NCBI RefSeq assembly: GCF_011390835.1
Contig: NZ_JAABRQ010000017.1
Span: 28,361-92,360, forward strand
Source: Hydrogenophaga sp.
GTDB lineage: Bacteria; Pseudomonadota; Gammaproteobacteria; Burkholderiales; Burkholderiaceae_C
DNA: 64,000 bases
Direction of reading: 5' to 3'
Of the stretch, positions 8,156 to 16,643 are shown in pieces. The translations under genes and the position numbers were made by a program. Below the pieces are notes generated by a model. It was not told the DNA's origin, ran no database searches, and worked only from the letters and a program-made list of their open reading frames with translations. The first letter of the stretch is position 1. Each line of letters starts with the position of its first letter.

Positions 8156-8593
8156 ATGTTCAAAAAAATTCTTGTCCCCACCGACGGTTCGGCCCAGGCC
8201 GCGCTGGCAGCCAAGACGGCTGCCGAGTTAGCCAAAAGCGAGGGCGCTGAGGTTGTGGGCGTGTATGTGATCGATCCTTTTCCCTACATCGGTATCGGCG
8301 ATGCGTCGGCGGTGGGCTTGCAGGCCTACCTGGCCGAAGCCAAGAGTGCCGCAGGTCAGGCTTTGGACATGCTGGCCAAAGCTTGCAAGGAGCATGACGT
8401 GCCGTTTGCAGGCGACACCATCGAGCGCAACGTGGTGCACGAAGGCATTCTGGAAACGGCCAACGCTGAAAACTGCGACCTGATCGTCATGGGTTCGCAC
8501 GGCCACCGCGGCATCAAGTCGCTGATCCTGGGCAGCGTGGCGCAGAAGGTGCTCGCCCATGCGACGCAACCGGTGCTCATTGTCAAGGTCTGA
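8156..8593 (+). CDS. Universal stress protein, UspA family
   Basis: A 145-residue single-domain universal stress protein. The first strand M-F-K-K-I-L-V-P-T-D-G-S and the ATP-binding signature G-S-H-G-H-R-G-I with the closing L-G-S-V-A-Q-K-V place it among ATP-binding Usp proteins. These cytoplasmic proteins rise under starvation or stress and have no single defined reaction. The ATG at 8156 has a good ribosome binding site (AGGAGA). It sits alone after a 130-bp spacer holding a TAGCAT box at about 8082, so it probably has its own promoter. Nothing recognisable lies in the 176 bp between its stop and the next, oppositely oriented gene. Confidence 0.93.
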   Translation: MFKKILVPTDGSAQAALAAKTAAELAKSEGAEVVGVYVIDPFPYIGIGDASAVGLQAYLAEAKSAAGQALDMLAKACKEHDVPFAGDTIERNVVHEGILETANAENCDLIVMGSHGHRGIKSLILGSVAQKVLAHATQPVLIVKV

Positions 8594-8769
8594 CCAGACT
8601 CTCGATGCACACGCACAGCCAGCGATGCTGGCCGCTGGTGGTCTTTGTGCCGTCACTGCTGACGCTGACAGCACTTGGAGCCACCACACGCTGATGAAGG
8701 GCGGCTGGGAAGCCGTGCGGCGTTCCGGTGGGTTCGCGAACGGCTCTTCTTGGCGACTTCACGCCGCCG

Positions 8770-9894
8770 CTAGCGCCGGAAGCGCCCCGATCCGTCGATG
8801 ATGGACAGGTCGGCGAAATCCAGGCCGGTGTGGTTGGTCGAGCTGTAGCTCACCGTGAGGCCTCCGATGTCGAAATTGCTGATGTTCTCCAGCGCGTCGC
8901 GCAAGGTTCTCGGCGTTGGACTGGGTCCCGCGCGCCTGAGCCCTTCCACCAGCACCTTGGCGGCAGCATAGCCCTCCATCATGGCCGGCGACACGCTATC
9001 CAGTCCCTTGGCCTTGGCCAGCTCCCGCGCTTCCTTGATGAGCGGCGAGGCGATGCGCCGCTCGTTGGGAAACACCTGGGTCACGATCACGCCACGCGCA
9101 TGCTCACCCAGCAGCTGGATGAAACCGGCCGACGCGTTGTTCGAAAGCGTCACCACCTGGGCTCGCGAGCCGGCCGCCCGCAAGGCCTTGACCGCGTTGG
9201 CCGTGTTGCCGGCCGAGCCGATCACCATCACGGCCTGGGCCTGGGCGGCGGCGATCTCTTTAGCCAGGGGCGCGAAGTCGGGTTTCTCGCGCGGAAACTT
9301 GATCAGCAAGAGGGGTTTCTGACCCACCTGGTCGAATCCTTTTTGCGCACCGGCGGCCGAGTCGGCGCCGAACGAGTCGTCGGTCTGCAGCACCGCAATG
9401 CGGGTGATGCCGATACTGGCCAGATGCTCGATGGCCTTGGCCGCCTCGCGCTGGTAGGTGGCGCGCACGTTGAACACCCAGGGATTGACCGGCTCATGCA
9501 AGACCATGGCGCCAGTGCTGGGGCCCACCAGGGGCACCTGGTACTCCGCCAGCAAGGGCAGCAGCGCTTGCGCGTGGGGTGTGCCGCGGTTGAGAAACAG
9601 GGCGATCACCTTCTGCTGCGTGATCAGCTCACGCGCCACTTCCACCGTCACCTTGGGGTCAAACCGGTCGTCCACTGACAGCAGCTCGATCTTCTGGCCG
9701 TTGACCCCGCCACGGGCGTTCACCGCATCGAAGTAGAGTTTGGCGCCGTCGGTGTTCTCCTTCACGCCGGCGGCCACCGACCCGGTGAAGCCTGAGGGCT
9801 GTCCGATTCGCACCTGAGCCGATGCCGGTGCGCACAAGAGCAAAGCGGCCGTCAGGCCCAGGGTGGTCAGGATTCGGGATCGGGTATTCGTCAT
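8770..9894 (-). CDS. ABC transporter substrate-binding protein, branched-chain amino acid type
   Basis: A 374-residue periplasmic binding protein (type 1 fold, LivK-like). The ATG at 9894 opens a signal peptide of about 26 residues with the cleavage region A-S-A-Q. The mature protein starts R-I-G-Q-P-S-G-F-T-G, the usual first strand and ligand loop, and contains L-F-D-A-V-N-A-R-G-G-V-N-G-like family segments and G-P-S-T-G-A in the ligand cleft. No permease or ATPase gene is next to it, so it is an orphan receptor that may share a transporter elsewhere. It is divergent from the uvrA gene with 130 bp between the starts. Ligand unknown; branched-chain amino acids, amides and aromatic compounds are all possible for this group. 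Confidence 0.85.
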   Translation of the reverse strand: MTNTRSRILTTLGLTAALLLCAPASAQVRIGQPSGFTGSVAAGVKENTDGAKLYFDAVNARGGVNGQKIELLSVDDRFDPKVTVEVARELITQQKVIALFLNRGTPHAQALLPLLAEYQVPLVGPSTGAMVLHEPVNPWVFNVRATYQREAAKAIEHLASIGITRIAVLQTDDSFGADSAAGAQKGFDQVGQKPLLLIKFPREKPDFAPLAKEIAAAQAQAVMVIGSAGNTANAVKALRAAGSRAQVVTLSNNASAGFIQLLGEHARGVIVTQVFPNERRIASPLIKEARELAKAKGLDSVSPAMMEGYAAAKVLVEGLRRAGPSPTPRTLRDALENISNFDIGGLTVSYSSTNHTGLDFADLSIIDGSGRFRR

Positions 9895-9990
9895 CTGGGC
9901 TCCTTGGGTCGAACGCAAAGTATGCCGACATGAGAAATGGCGGCATTGTGGAAATGACGTAGCGGCGCTGCGCTGGGTGAGCACCCCTCC

Positions 9991-9996
9991 TAGAAT
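9991..9996 (+). promoter_or_regulatory. Candidate -10 box for the tandem uvrA
   Basis: TAGAAT lies 28 bp before the uvrA ATG in the divergent 130-bp spacer. No good -35 hexamer stands at the proper distance, and no CTGT...ACAG type LexA box is visible in the spacer, so SOS control is not suggested by sequence. Confidence 0.35.
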
Positions 9997-10024
9997 GTTG
10001 GGCTCCCCACCGAGAAGCCCGCTC

Positions 10025-13000
10025 ATGTCTGATGAAACCCCCGTGCCCAGCCCCTTGTCGCCCGACGCCGACGGCGAACGAGCGAGCCAGGCGGCAGATC
10101 GACCGGTGGGGCTGATCCGCATTCGCGGCGCGCGTCAGCACAATCTCAAGAACCTCGACCTCGATATCCGCACCGGCGAGCTCACGGTGGTCACCGGGCC
10201 CAGCGGCTCGGGCAAGTCCAGCCTGGTGTTCGACACCTTGTTCGCCGAGGGGCAGCGGCGCTACGTCGAAACCTTCAGTGCCTACGCACGCCAGTTCCTA
10301 GATCGCATGGACAAGCCTGCGGTGGACCGGGTTGACGGCGTGCCGCCCGCGATTGCCATCGACCAGACGAATCCGGTGCGTTCCTCGCGCTCCACCGTGG
10401 GCACCATGACCGAGCTGAACGATCACCTGAAGCTCCTGTTTGCGCGCGGTGCCGACCTGTTCGACCGTGAGACGGCACAGCCCGTTCGGCACGACTCGCC
10501 GGAGTCGATTTACCTTGAACTGCAAAAGCGGTGCCTTGAACGGAGCGATCCTCGGCTCGTCGTGACTTTTCCGGTCGAGCTGCCTGCCAGCACCACGCCA
10601 GAGGAAATCGAGCAGTGGCTTTCCGCCAGCGGCTACACGCGGGTGCAGGCGGAGCGCGTGGTGCAGAAAGCGGTGTCGGCAGAGCCTGAGAAAAAAAGCA
10701 AGAGCACGAGCAAGGCCAAGGCTGCGAAAGCGGTGATCGAATCCGTGAAGGTGCTCGACGTGGTGGCGGACCGCTTTCGCATTGGCACCGCGGAGCAGGC
10801 GCGCGTCATGGAGGCGATTGAGGCGGGGCTGAAGCGCGGCAGCGGCAAGCTCATGGTCTATGTGCTGGGTGAAGAGGGCACCGAGCCCGTTGTGTGGCGT
10901 TTTTCGACCGGCTTGCATTGCCCCGAGAGCGATGTTCGGTACGGCGAACCCACGCCGTCGATGTTTTCGTTCAATTCGGCAGTGGGCGCCTGCGAAGCCT
11001 GTCGGGGCTTTGGCCGCGTCATCGGGGTTGACTATGGTCTGGTGATCCCGAACGACAAGCTCACGCTGCGCGGTGGCGCAATCAAGGTGTTCCAGACGCC
11101 AGCCTGGAAAGAGGCCCAGGACGATCTGATGCGCCACGCCGAGGCAGCCGGTATTCCGCGCGACACGCCCTGGAACAAACTCACACCCGAACAGCAGCAC
11201 TGGGTGAAGGCAGGCTCGCCGAACTGGAACGGCAAGTGGAACCAGCAGTGGTTTGGCGTGGCACGCTTCTTTGAGTACCTGGAGAGCAAGGCCTACAAGA
11301 TGCACATCCGGGTGCTGCTCTCCAAGTACCGTAGCTACACCGAGTGCCCGAGCTGCCATGGAGCGCGGCTCAAGCGCGAAAGCCTGCTCTGGCGCATCGG
11401 CAACCAGGCGCAGGCCGATGCGGTCATGCCGCCGGCGCGGCGACACCTGCCGGTCGGTGTGAAGTGGTCCCGTCCACAACTCGAAGCCTTGCCCGGTCTG
11501 TGCCTGCACGATCTGATGCTGCTGCCGCTGGACCGGCTGCGCACCTTCTTTGGTTCGCTGGCGGACACCCTGATGCCCACCGGGGAAGACGCGACTGGCC
11601 AGGCGCAGGCGCTCAAGCTGCTGTTCGAGGAAATCAACACGCGGCTGCGCTACCTGTGTGATGTGGGCATCGGCTACCTCACGCTGGATCGCCAGAGCCG
11701 CACGCTCAGTGGCGGCGAGGTGCAGCGCATCAACCTCACCACCGCGCTGGGCACGTCGCTGGTGAACACGCTGTTTGTGCTGGACGAGCCCAGCATCGGC
11801 CTGCACCCTCGCGACATGGCGCGCATCAACAGCGCCATGTTGCGCCTGCGAGATGCGGGCAACACGCTGGTGGTGGTGGAGCATGACCCGGCGGTGATGC
11901 TGGCGGCTGACCGCCTGATCGACATGGGCCCTGGCCCGGGCGAGCGCGGTGGGCAGATCGTCTTCGACGGCTCGCCCGAAGACGTTCGGCAGGCCGATAC
12001 GCTGACCGGCGCCTACCTCGGCGCGCGCAAGCAGGTGGGCATGGGCTTCAAGCGCATGGTGACCGACAGCACGCCGCGCCTCATCCTGGAAGGTGCGCGC
12101 GAGCACAACCTGAAAAACGTCACCGTCGATTTCCCGCTGCAACGCCTGGTGGTGGTCACTGGTGTGTCGGGCTCGGGCAAGTCCAGCCTGATCCAGGATG
12201 TGCTCGCGCCCGCGCTGCTGCGCCACTTTGGCAAGTCCACCGACGCGCCAGGCGCCCACGATCGCCTGCTCGGCGCTGACCATTTGAGCGAGGTCGTGTT
12301 CGTCGACCAGTCGCCCATCGGCAAGACGGCGCGCTCCAACCCGGTGAGCTATGTGGGTGCCTGGGACAGCATTCGCGCCTTGTTCGCCGATGCACCGCTG
12401 GCCCGCCAACGAAGCTACACCGCCAGCAAGTTCAGCTTCAACGGTGGCGACGGCCGTTGCCCCACCTGCGGCGGCTCGGGCTTTGAACATGTCGAGATGC
12501 AGTTCCTGAGCGACGTGTACCTGCGTTGCCCGGACTGCGACGGCAAACGCTACCGGCCCGAGGTGCTGGAGGTGAAGATCGAGCGCGGCGGGCGCTACCT
12601 GAACGTGGCCGATGTGCTGGATTTGACGGTCAGCGAAGCGGCCGACCTGTTCAAGACCGACCGCGAGGCAATCCGCGCCCTGCAACCCATCGTCGATGTC
12701 GGTCTCGAATACGTGAAGCTCGGCCAGCCGGTTCCCACGCTCTCGGGCGGCGAAGCGCAGCGCCTCAAGCTTGCTGGCTTCCTGGCCGATGCCGCCAAGA
12801 GCGCCAGCGCGAGTCGCCAGAGTTTGGCCAAAAAGGGCACGCTGTTCCTGTTCGATGAACCCACCACCGGCCTGCACTTTGACGATATCGCCAAGCTCAT
12901 GCGCAGCCTGCGTCGGCTGCTGGAAGCGGGCCACTCACTGGTGATCATCGAGCACAACCTGGATGTGATCCGATCGGCCGACTGGGTGATCGACCTTGGG

Positions 13001-16000
13001 CCCGAGGGCGGCGACGCCGGGGGGCTGGTGGTGGCCGAAGGGCCACCCGAGGAGGTCAGAAAGCACCCGAGCAGTCAAACCGGCCAATCTCTGCGTGAGT
13101 ACGCGCTGTCCATGGGTGAGGTGTTTGAGGCCGGTGAAGGCCGCGCGGCCGACTACCTGGTGCCGGCGGTCAAGCCCATCACGCGCCCGAGGTCGACCGC
13201 GCCCGACGCGATCCGCATCGTCAACGCCAAGGAGCACAACCTGAAGAACCTGAGCGTGGACATTCCGCGCGGGCGATTCAATGTGATTTCGGGCGTGAGC
13301 GGTTCGGGCAAGTCCACGCTGGCGTTTGACATCCTGTTCAACGAAGGCCAGCGCCGCTACCTCGAATCGCTCAACGCGTACGCGCGCAGCATCGTTCAGC
13401 CAGCGGGCAGGCCCGAGGTGGACGCGGTCTACGGCATTCCGCCTACGGTGGCGATCGAGCAGCGCCTCAGCCGGGGTGGTCGCAAGAGCACGGTGGGCAC
13501 GACCACCGAGGTTTGGCATTTTCTGCGCCTCCTCTATGTGAAGCTGGGCACGCAGCATTGCGTGCACGACGGTGCTGCGGTGATGCCGCAAAGCCCGGAA
13601 AGCATTGCTGCGGCCATCCTGCACCGCTACAAGGGCCGACACATCGGCCTGCTCGCGCCGCTGGTGGTCAACCGCAAGGGCGTCTACACCGAGCTGGCCG
13701 ACTGGGCGCGCCCGCGTGGCCATACGCACCTGCGGGTCGATGGTGAGTTCCTGCCCACCACCGGCTTTCCGCGCATCGACCGCTTCAAGGAACACACCAT
13801 CGAGCTCCCGGTGGCCGACGGCGTGGTTGACCCGGCCAACGAGGCCTGGTTGCGCTCGCAACTGACCAAGGCGCTGGAAATCGGCAAGGGGCAGGTCCAT
13901 GTGCTGAGCGAACTGCAAGGTTTGGACGAAGCCATGGCCGCTGGCGATTCCACGCGCGGCATCGGCAAGCTCGAGGTGTTTTCCACTACCCGCGCCTGCC
14001 CGGTCTGCGCCACCAGCTACCCCGAACTGGACCCGCGCCTGTTCTCTTACAACAGCAAACACGGCTGGTGCCCCGACTGCGTGGGCACTGGCCTGGCGCT
14101 CTCGCGCGAGCAGCGCAAGGCGCTGGACGACTCGGTGCGCGACGACCAGGAAAAAGGCCGGGAGCAGAGCTTCGCCGAGCCCGATGTGGAGGTGACCGAC
14201 GATGCGGCGTGCCCCGCCTGCGAGGGCACCCGGCTGAATGCGCAGGCTCGAGCGGTGACGTTCGGTGGCGTGGGCATCACGGCGGTGGCAAGGCTGGCGG
14301 TGAACGACGTGCGCGCCTGGGTGCGGAGTTTGATGGGCGATGGCGGCGCGTCCGTCGATCAGGCGCCGGGCCGCCCCAAGCCGGATCAGCCCCCTCGGGG
14401 GGCAGCGACCCGCGTCAGCGGCGGAGCGTGGGGGTCATTGACCCAGCGCGAAGCCGACATTGCGCGTGACCTCTTGCCCGAAATCGAGAGCCGCCTGGCC
14501 TTCCTGGAAGAAGTGGGTCTGAACTACCTCACGCTGGACCGTGGCGCGCCCACGCTCAGTGGCGGAGAAGCCCAGCGCATCCGTCTCGCTGCCCAGCTCG
14601 GCAGCAACCTTCAGGGCGTGTGCTATGTGCTCGACGAGCCGACCATTGGCCTTCACGCGCGTGACAATGCCATCCTGCTCAATGCCTTGCACAAGCTGGG
14701 CGAGATGGGCAACACGCTGGTGGTGGTCGAGCACGACGAAGACACCATCCGGCGGGCTGACCACATCATCGACATCGGCCCCAGTGCCGGCAAACGCGGT
14801 GGTCGCGTGGTGGCGCAAGGCACAGTGGCCGACCTCTCGGCCAACCCCGAATCGGTCACCGGCCGCTACCTGCTGCACGCGATGAAGCACCCACTGCAGG
14901 CGAGACGGCCGGTAGCGGAAATGGGGGCGGCGAGCGGGAGAGCGGCTGAGATGGGGTCAGATCCCGATTCAGGACAACCCCCGCCACGGAGCGCGAAACG
15001 CAAATCGAAATCGGGCGCTGACCCCGTTTCAGCGGAGCCAACGCCAACCTCAACGCCAACAGAAGAAACCACCTGGATCGAAGTCAGGGGCGCGAACCTG
15101 CACAACCTGAAAAATCTCAACGTCGCCATCCCCCTGCGGCGCCTGGTCGTGGTCACCGGTGTCTCCGGTTCCGGTAAATCCACCGTGGCGCGCGACGTGC
15201 TGCTCACCAACGTCGCGGAGGCGGTCAGTCGCCGCAGCACCTTCGCCGGCCGCCAGGCCTGGGACCAGGGCGAGCGCCCGGTCTGGGTTGGCTGCGAGAA
15301 GGTGCTGGGCACCGAGGTGGTGGACCGCGTGCTCGAAGTCGACCAGACACCCATCGGCAAGACGCCGCGCAGCTGCCCCGCCACCTACATCGGCTTCTGG
15401 GACACGGTGCGCAAACTGTTTGCCGACACGCTGGAGGCCAAGGCGCGCGGCTACGGCCCCGGCCGCTTCAGCTTCAACACCGGTGAAGGCCGCTGCCCCG
15501 GTTGTGAAGGCCAGGGCATGCGCACCATCGAAATGAGCTTCCTGCCGGATGTGAAAGTGCCGTGCGAGGTGTGTCACGGCGCCCGCTTCAATCCCGAAAC
15601 CCTGGCCGTCAGCTGGAAGGGCAAGAGCATTGGCGATGTGTTGCAGATGGAGGTGGACGAGGCGGTGGAGTTCTTCGCCTCCATGCCCAACATCGCGCAT
15701 CCGCTGCAGCTGCTGAAAGACGTCGGCCTGGGGTACCTCACGCTGGGCCAGCCCAGCCCCACGCTCAGCGGCGGCGAGGCACAGCGCATCAAGCTTGTGA
15801 CCGAACTCAGCAAGGTGCGTGACGATGTGACCCGGCGTGGCCAGAAGGCGCCGCACACGCTGTACGTGCTCGACGAGCCCACGGTGGGTCTGCACATGGC
15901 CGATGTGGAAAAGCTTATCCGCGTGCTGCATCGGCTGGTGGACGGCGGCCACAGCGTGGTGGTGATCGAGCACGATCTCGATGTGATGGCCGAAGCCGAC

Positions 16001-16132
16001 TGGATCATTGACCTCGGCCCCGAGGGCGGTTTCGGTGGCGGCCAGATCGTAGCGGCGGCGCCACCCGACGAGGTGGTGCGGCTCGGCACGCATACCGGCA
16101 AGGTGCTGGGGCCGGTTCTGGCGCGGGCCTGA
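10025..16132 (+). CDS. uvrA: Double-length UvrA-type excinuclease ATPase (four ABC modules)
   Basis: A 2035-residue protein, about twice a normal UvrA (around 940). It is two UvrA units in tandem. Walker A motifs (G-x-S-G-S-G-K-S/T) lie at about residues 58, 713, 1090 and 1712; matching L-S-G-G-E signatures at 561, 906, 1511 and 1914. Cys-rich zinc modules (C-P-x-C...C-P-D-C type) occur in both units. UvrA binds damaged DNA as part of UvrABC repair; double-length forms occur in some bacteria and their role is less clear. Three insertions stand out: a Lys-rich segment near residue 220, one at about 1448-1471 and one at about 1640-1670. The last two coincide with repeat-like DNA in the gene. 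A normal-size uvrA is presumably elsewhere in the genome, which is inference. Confidence 0.9.
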   Translation: MSDETPVPSPLSPDADGERASQAADRPVGLIRIRGARQHNLKNLDLDIRTGELTVVTGPSGSGKSSLVFDTLFAEGQRRYVETFSAYARQFLDRMDKPAVDRVDGVPPAIAIDQTNPVRSSRSTVGTMTELNDHLKLLFARGADLFDRETAQPVRHDSPESIYLELQKRCLERSDPRLVVTFPVELPASTTPEEIEQWLSASGYTRVQAERVVQKAVSAEPEKKSKSTSKAKAAKAVIESVKVLDVVADRFRIGTAEQARVMEAIEAGLKRGSGKLMVYVLGEEGTEPVVWRFSTGLHCPESDVRYGEPTPSMFSFNSAVGACEACRGFGRVIGVDYGLVIPNDKLTLRGGAIKVFQTPAWKEAQDDLMRHAEAAGIPRDTPWNKLTPEQQHWVKAGSPNWNGKWNQQWFGVARFFEYLESKAYKMHIRVLLSKYRSYTECPSCHGARLKRESLLWRIGNQAQADAVMPPARRHLPVGVKWSRPQLEALPGLCLHDLMLLPLDRLRTFFGSLADTLMPTGEDATGQAQALKLLFEEINTRLRYLCDVGIGYLTLDRQSRTLSGGEVQRINLTTALGTSLVNTLFVLDEPSIGLHPRDMARINSAMLRLRDAGNTLVVVEHDPAVMLAADRLIDMGPGPGERGGQIVFDGSPEDVRQADTLTGAYLGARKQVGMGFKRMVTDSTPRLILEGAREHNLKNVTVDFPLQRLVVVTGVSGSGKSSLIQDVLAPALLRHFGKSTDAPGAHDRLLGADHLSEVVFVDQSPIGKTARSNPVSYVGAWDSIRALFADAPLARQRSYTASKFSFNGGDGRCPTCGGSGFEHVEMQFLSDVYLRCPDCDGKRYRPEVLEVKIERGGRYLNVADVLDLTVSEAADLFKTDREAIRALQPIVDVGLEYVKLGQPVPTLSGGEAQRLKLAGFLADAAKSASASRQSLAKKGTLFLFDEPTTGLHFDDIAKLMRSLRRLLEAGHSLVIIEHNLDVIRSADWVIDLGPEGGDAGGLVVAEGPPEEVRKHPSSQTGQSLREYALSMGEVFEAGEGRAADYLVPAVKPITRPRSTAPDAIRIVNAKEHNLKNLSVDIPRGRFNVISGVSGSGKSTLAFDILFNEGQRRYLESLNAYARSIVQPAGRPEVDAVYGIPPTVAIEQRLSRGGRKSTVGTTTEVWHFLRLLYVKLGTQHCVHDGAAVMPQSPESIAAAILHRYKGRHIGLLAPLVVNRKGVYTELADWARPRGHTHLRVDGEFLPTTGFPRIDRFKEHTIELPVADGVVDPANEAWLRSQLTKALEIGKGQVHVLSELQGLDEAMAAGDSTRGIGKLEVFSTTRACPVCATSYPELDPRLFSYNSKHGWCPDCVGTGLALSREQRKALDDSVRDDQEKGREQSFAEPDVEVTDDAACPACEGTRLNAQARAVTFGGVGITAVARLAVNDVRAWVRSLMGDGGASVDQAPGRPKPDQPPRGAATRVSGGAWGSLTQREADIARDLLPEIESRLAFLEEVGLNYLTLDRGAPTLSGGEAQRIRLAAQLGSNLQGVCYVLDEPTIGLHARDNAILLNALHKLGEMGNTLVVVEHDEDTIRRADHIIDIGPSAGKRGGRVVAQGTVADLSANPESVTGRYLLHAMKHPLQARRPVAEMGAASGRAAEMGSDPDSGQPPPRSAKRKSKSGADPVSAEPTPTSTPTEETTWIEVRGANLHNLKNLNVAIPLRRLVVVTGVSGSGKSTVARDVLLTNVAEAVSRRSTFAGRQAWDQGERPVWVGCEKVLGTEVVDRVLEVDQTPIGKTPRSCPATYIGFWDTVRKLFADTLEAKARGYGPGRFSFNTGEGRCPGCEGQGMRTIEMSFLPDVKVPCEVCHGARFNPETLAVSWKGKSIGDVLQMEVDEAVEFFASMPNIAHPLQLLKDVGLGYLTLGQPSPTLSGGEAQRIKLVTELSKVRDDVTRRGQKAPHTLYVLDEPTVGLHMADVEKLIRVLHRLVDGGHSVVVIEHDLDVMAEADWIIDLGPEGGFGGGQIVAAAPPDEVVRLGTHTGKVLGPVLARA
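14368..14435 (+). repeat. GC-rich repeat-like element carried in frame inside uvrA
   Basis: This stretch contains the palindromic core gccccctcggggggc (14389-14403) between ccgccccaag and agcgtgggggtc. It resembles a dispersed GC-rich repeat I remember from Comamonadaceae intergenic regions; a related copy appears in opposite orientation at about 23652-23695. It encodes a proline/glycine/arginine-rich loop in the second UvrA unit, between the zinc-module motif C-P-A-C-E-G-T-R and the helix leading to L-N-Y-L-T-L-D-R. The reading frame is kept. Genome-wide copy number cannot be judged from one window. Confidence 0.55.
14947..15031. repeat. Inverted-repeat element (GGGGTCAG arms) carried in frame inside uvrA
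   Basis: Left arm 14947-14970 and right arm 15007-15031 are imperfect inverted copies sharing the cores ggggtcag and cccgat (on the right arm read as atcggg and ctgacccc), with a spacer of 36 bp. Such GGGGTCAG palindromes resemble REP-type sequences linked to REP-associated transposases in proteobacteria; that link is from memory. It encodes a hydrophilic Pro/Ser/Lys linker before the last ATPase module of the tandem UvrA. Confidence 0.55.
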
Positions 16133-16161
16133 TCATGCGAGCGTGATGCCAGCACCCCAGC

Positions 16162-16494
16162 ATGCCCCGCGATCAGGTCATCCACATCCACCCCGAGGCA
16201 CCGCTCAAGCCCGCGCTCGGCGCGCCGTGTAACGGCTGCGGAGTCTGCTGTCTGGCTGAGCCCTGTCCGCTGGGCCAGGTGATCTCACGCAAGCGCGCTG
16301 GCGCTTGCAGCGCCCTGCGATGGGATTCAGCGCAAAGGCTTTATCGGTGTGGTGTGCTCAGCGACACCGAGGGCGTGCTGGGCAATCGTTGGCGCTGGGC
16401 GGCACCCCTGTTGCGCCGCCTGGCCCGGCGCTGGATCGCTGCGGGGGCGGGGTGCGATGCGAGCTTGCAGGTCGATGCCCGCTCGAGGCCTTGA
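16162..16494 (+). CDS. Small cysteine-cluster protein, YkgJ-like
   Basis: A 110-residue protein with cysteines at 23, 26, 29, 30, 35, 49 and 63; the first four form C-x2-C-x2-C-C. That cluster followed by C-P-L-G is typical of YkgJ-type putative zinc/iron-chelating proteins, which have no proven role. The C-terminal half is Arg/Trp/Ala-rich with no clear membrane span. It begins 29 bp after the uvrA stop on the same strand, so read-through from uvrA is possible. The family placement rests on the cysteine spacing alone, and the product should be treated as uncharacterised. Confidence 0.6.
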   Translation: MPRDQVIHIHPEAPLKPALGAPCNGCGVCCLAEPCPLGQVISRKRAGACSALRWDSAQRLYRCGVLSDTEGVLGNRWRWAAPLLRRLARRWIAAGAGCDASLQVDARSRP

Positions 16495-16643
16495 CGGCGG
16501 TCAACCTTGGCGTTCTGAACGCAAGCGACCCAGCCTCGGCTCCCGTGTAGGTAGGATGGTAGGTTTCGGCAAGCGACATTGGTGAGGCCGCCGCCTCGCG
16601 AATGCCATCGTAGCCTTTCTGTTTTTTCCAGGATATATCCACC

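Noticed and set aside
8728..9678. 316-codon plus-strand open frame over the substrate-binding protein
   Set aside because: The minus-strand gene has a signal peptide and fold motifs; the plus frame is a His/Gly/Arg-rich shadow.
9895..10024. Possible LexA (SOS) box before the tandem uvrA
   Set aside because: No CTGT...ACAG palindrome of the right spacing could be found in the spacer.
10298..12934. 878-codon open frame antisense to uvrA
   Set aside because: The sense strand encodes recognisable UvrA motifs throughout; the antisense product has no domain and biased composition.
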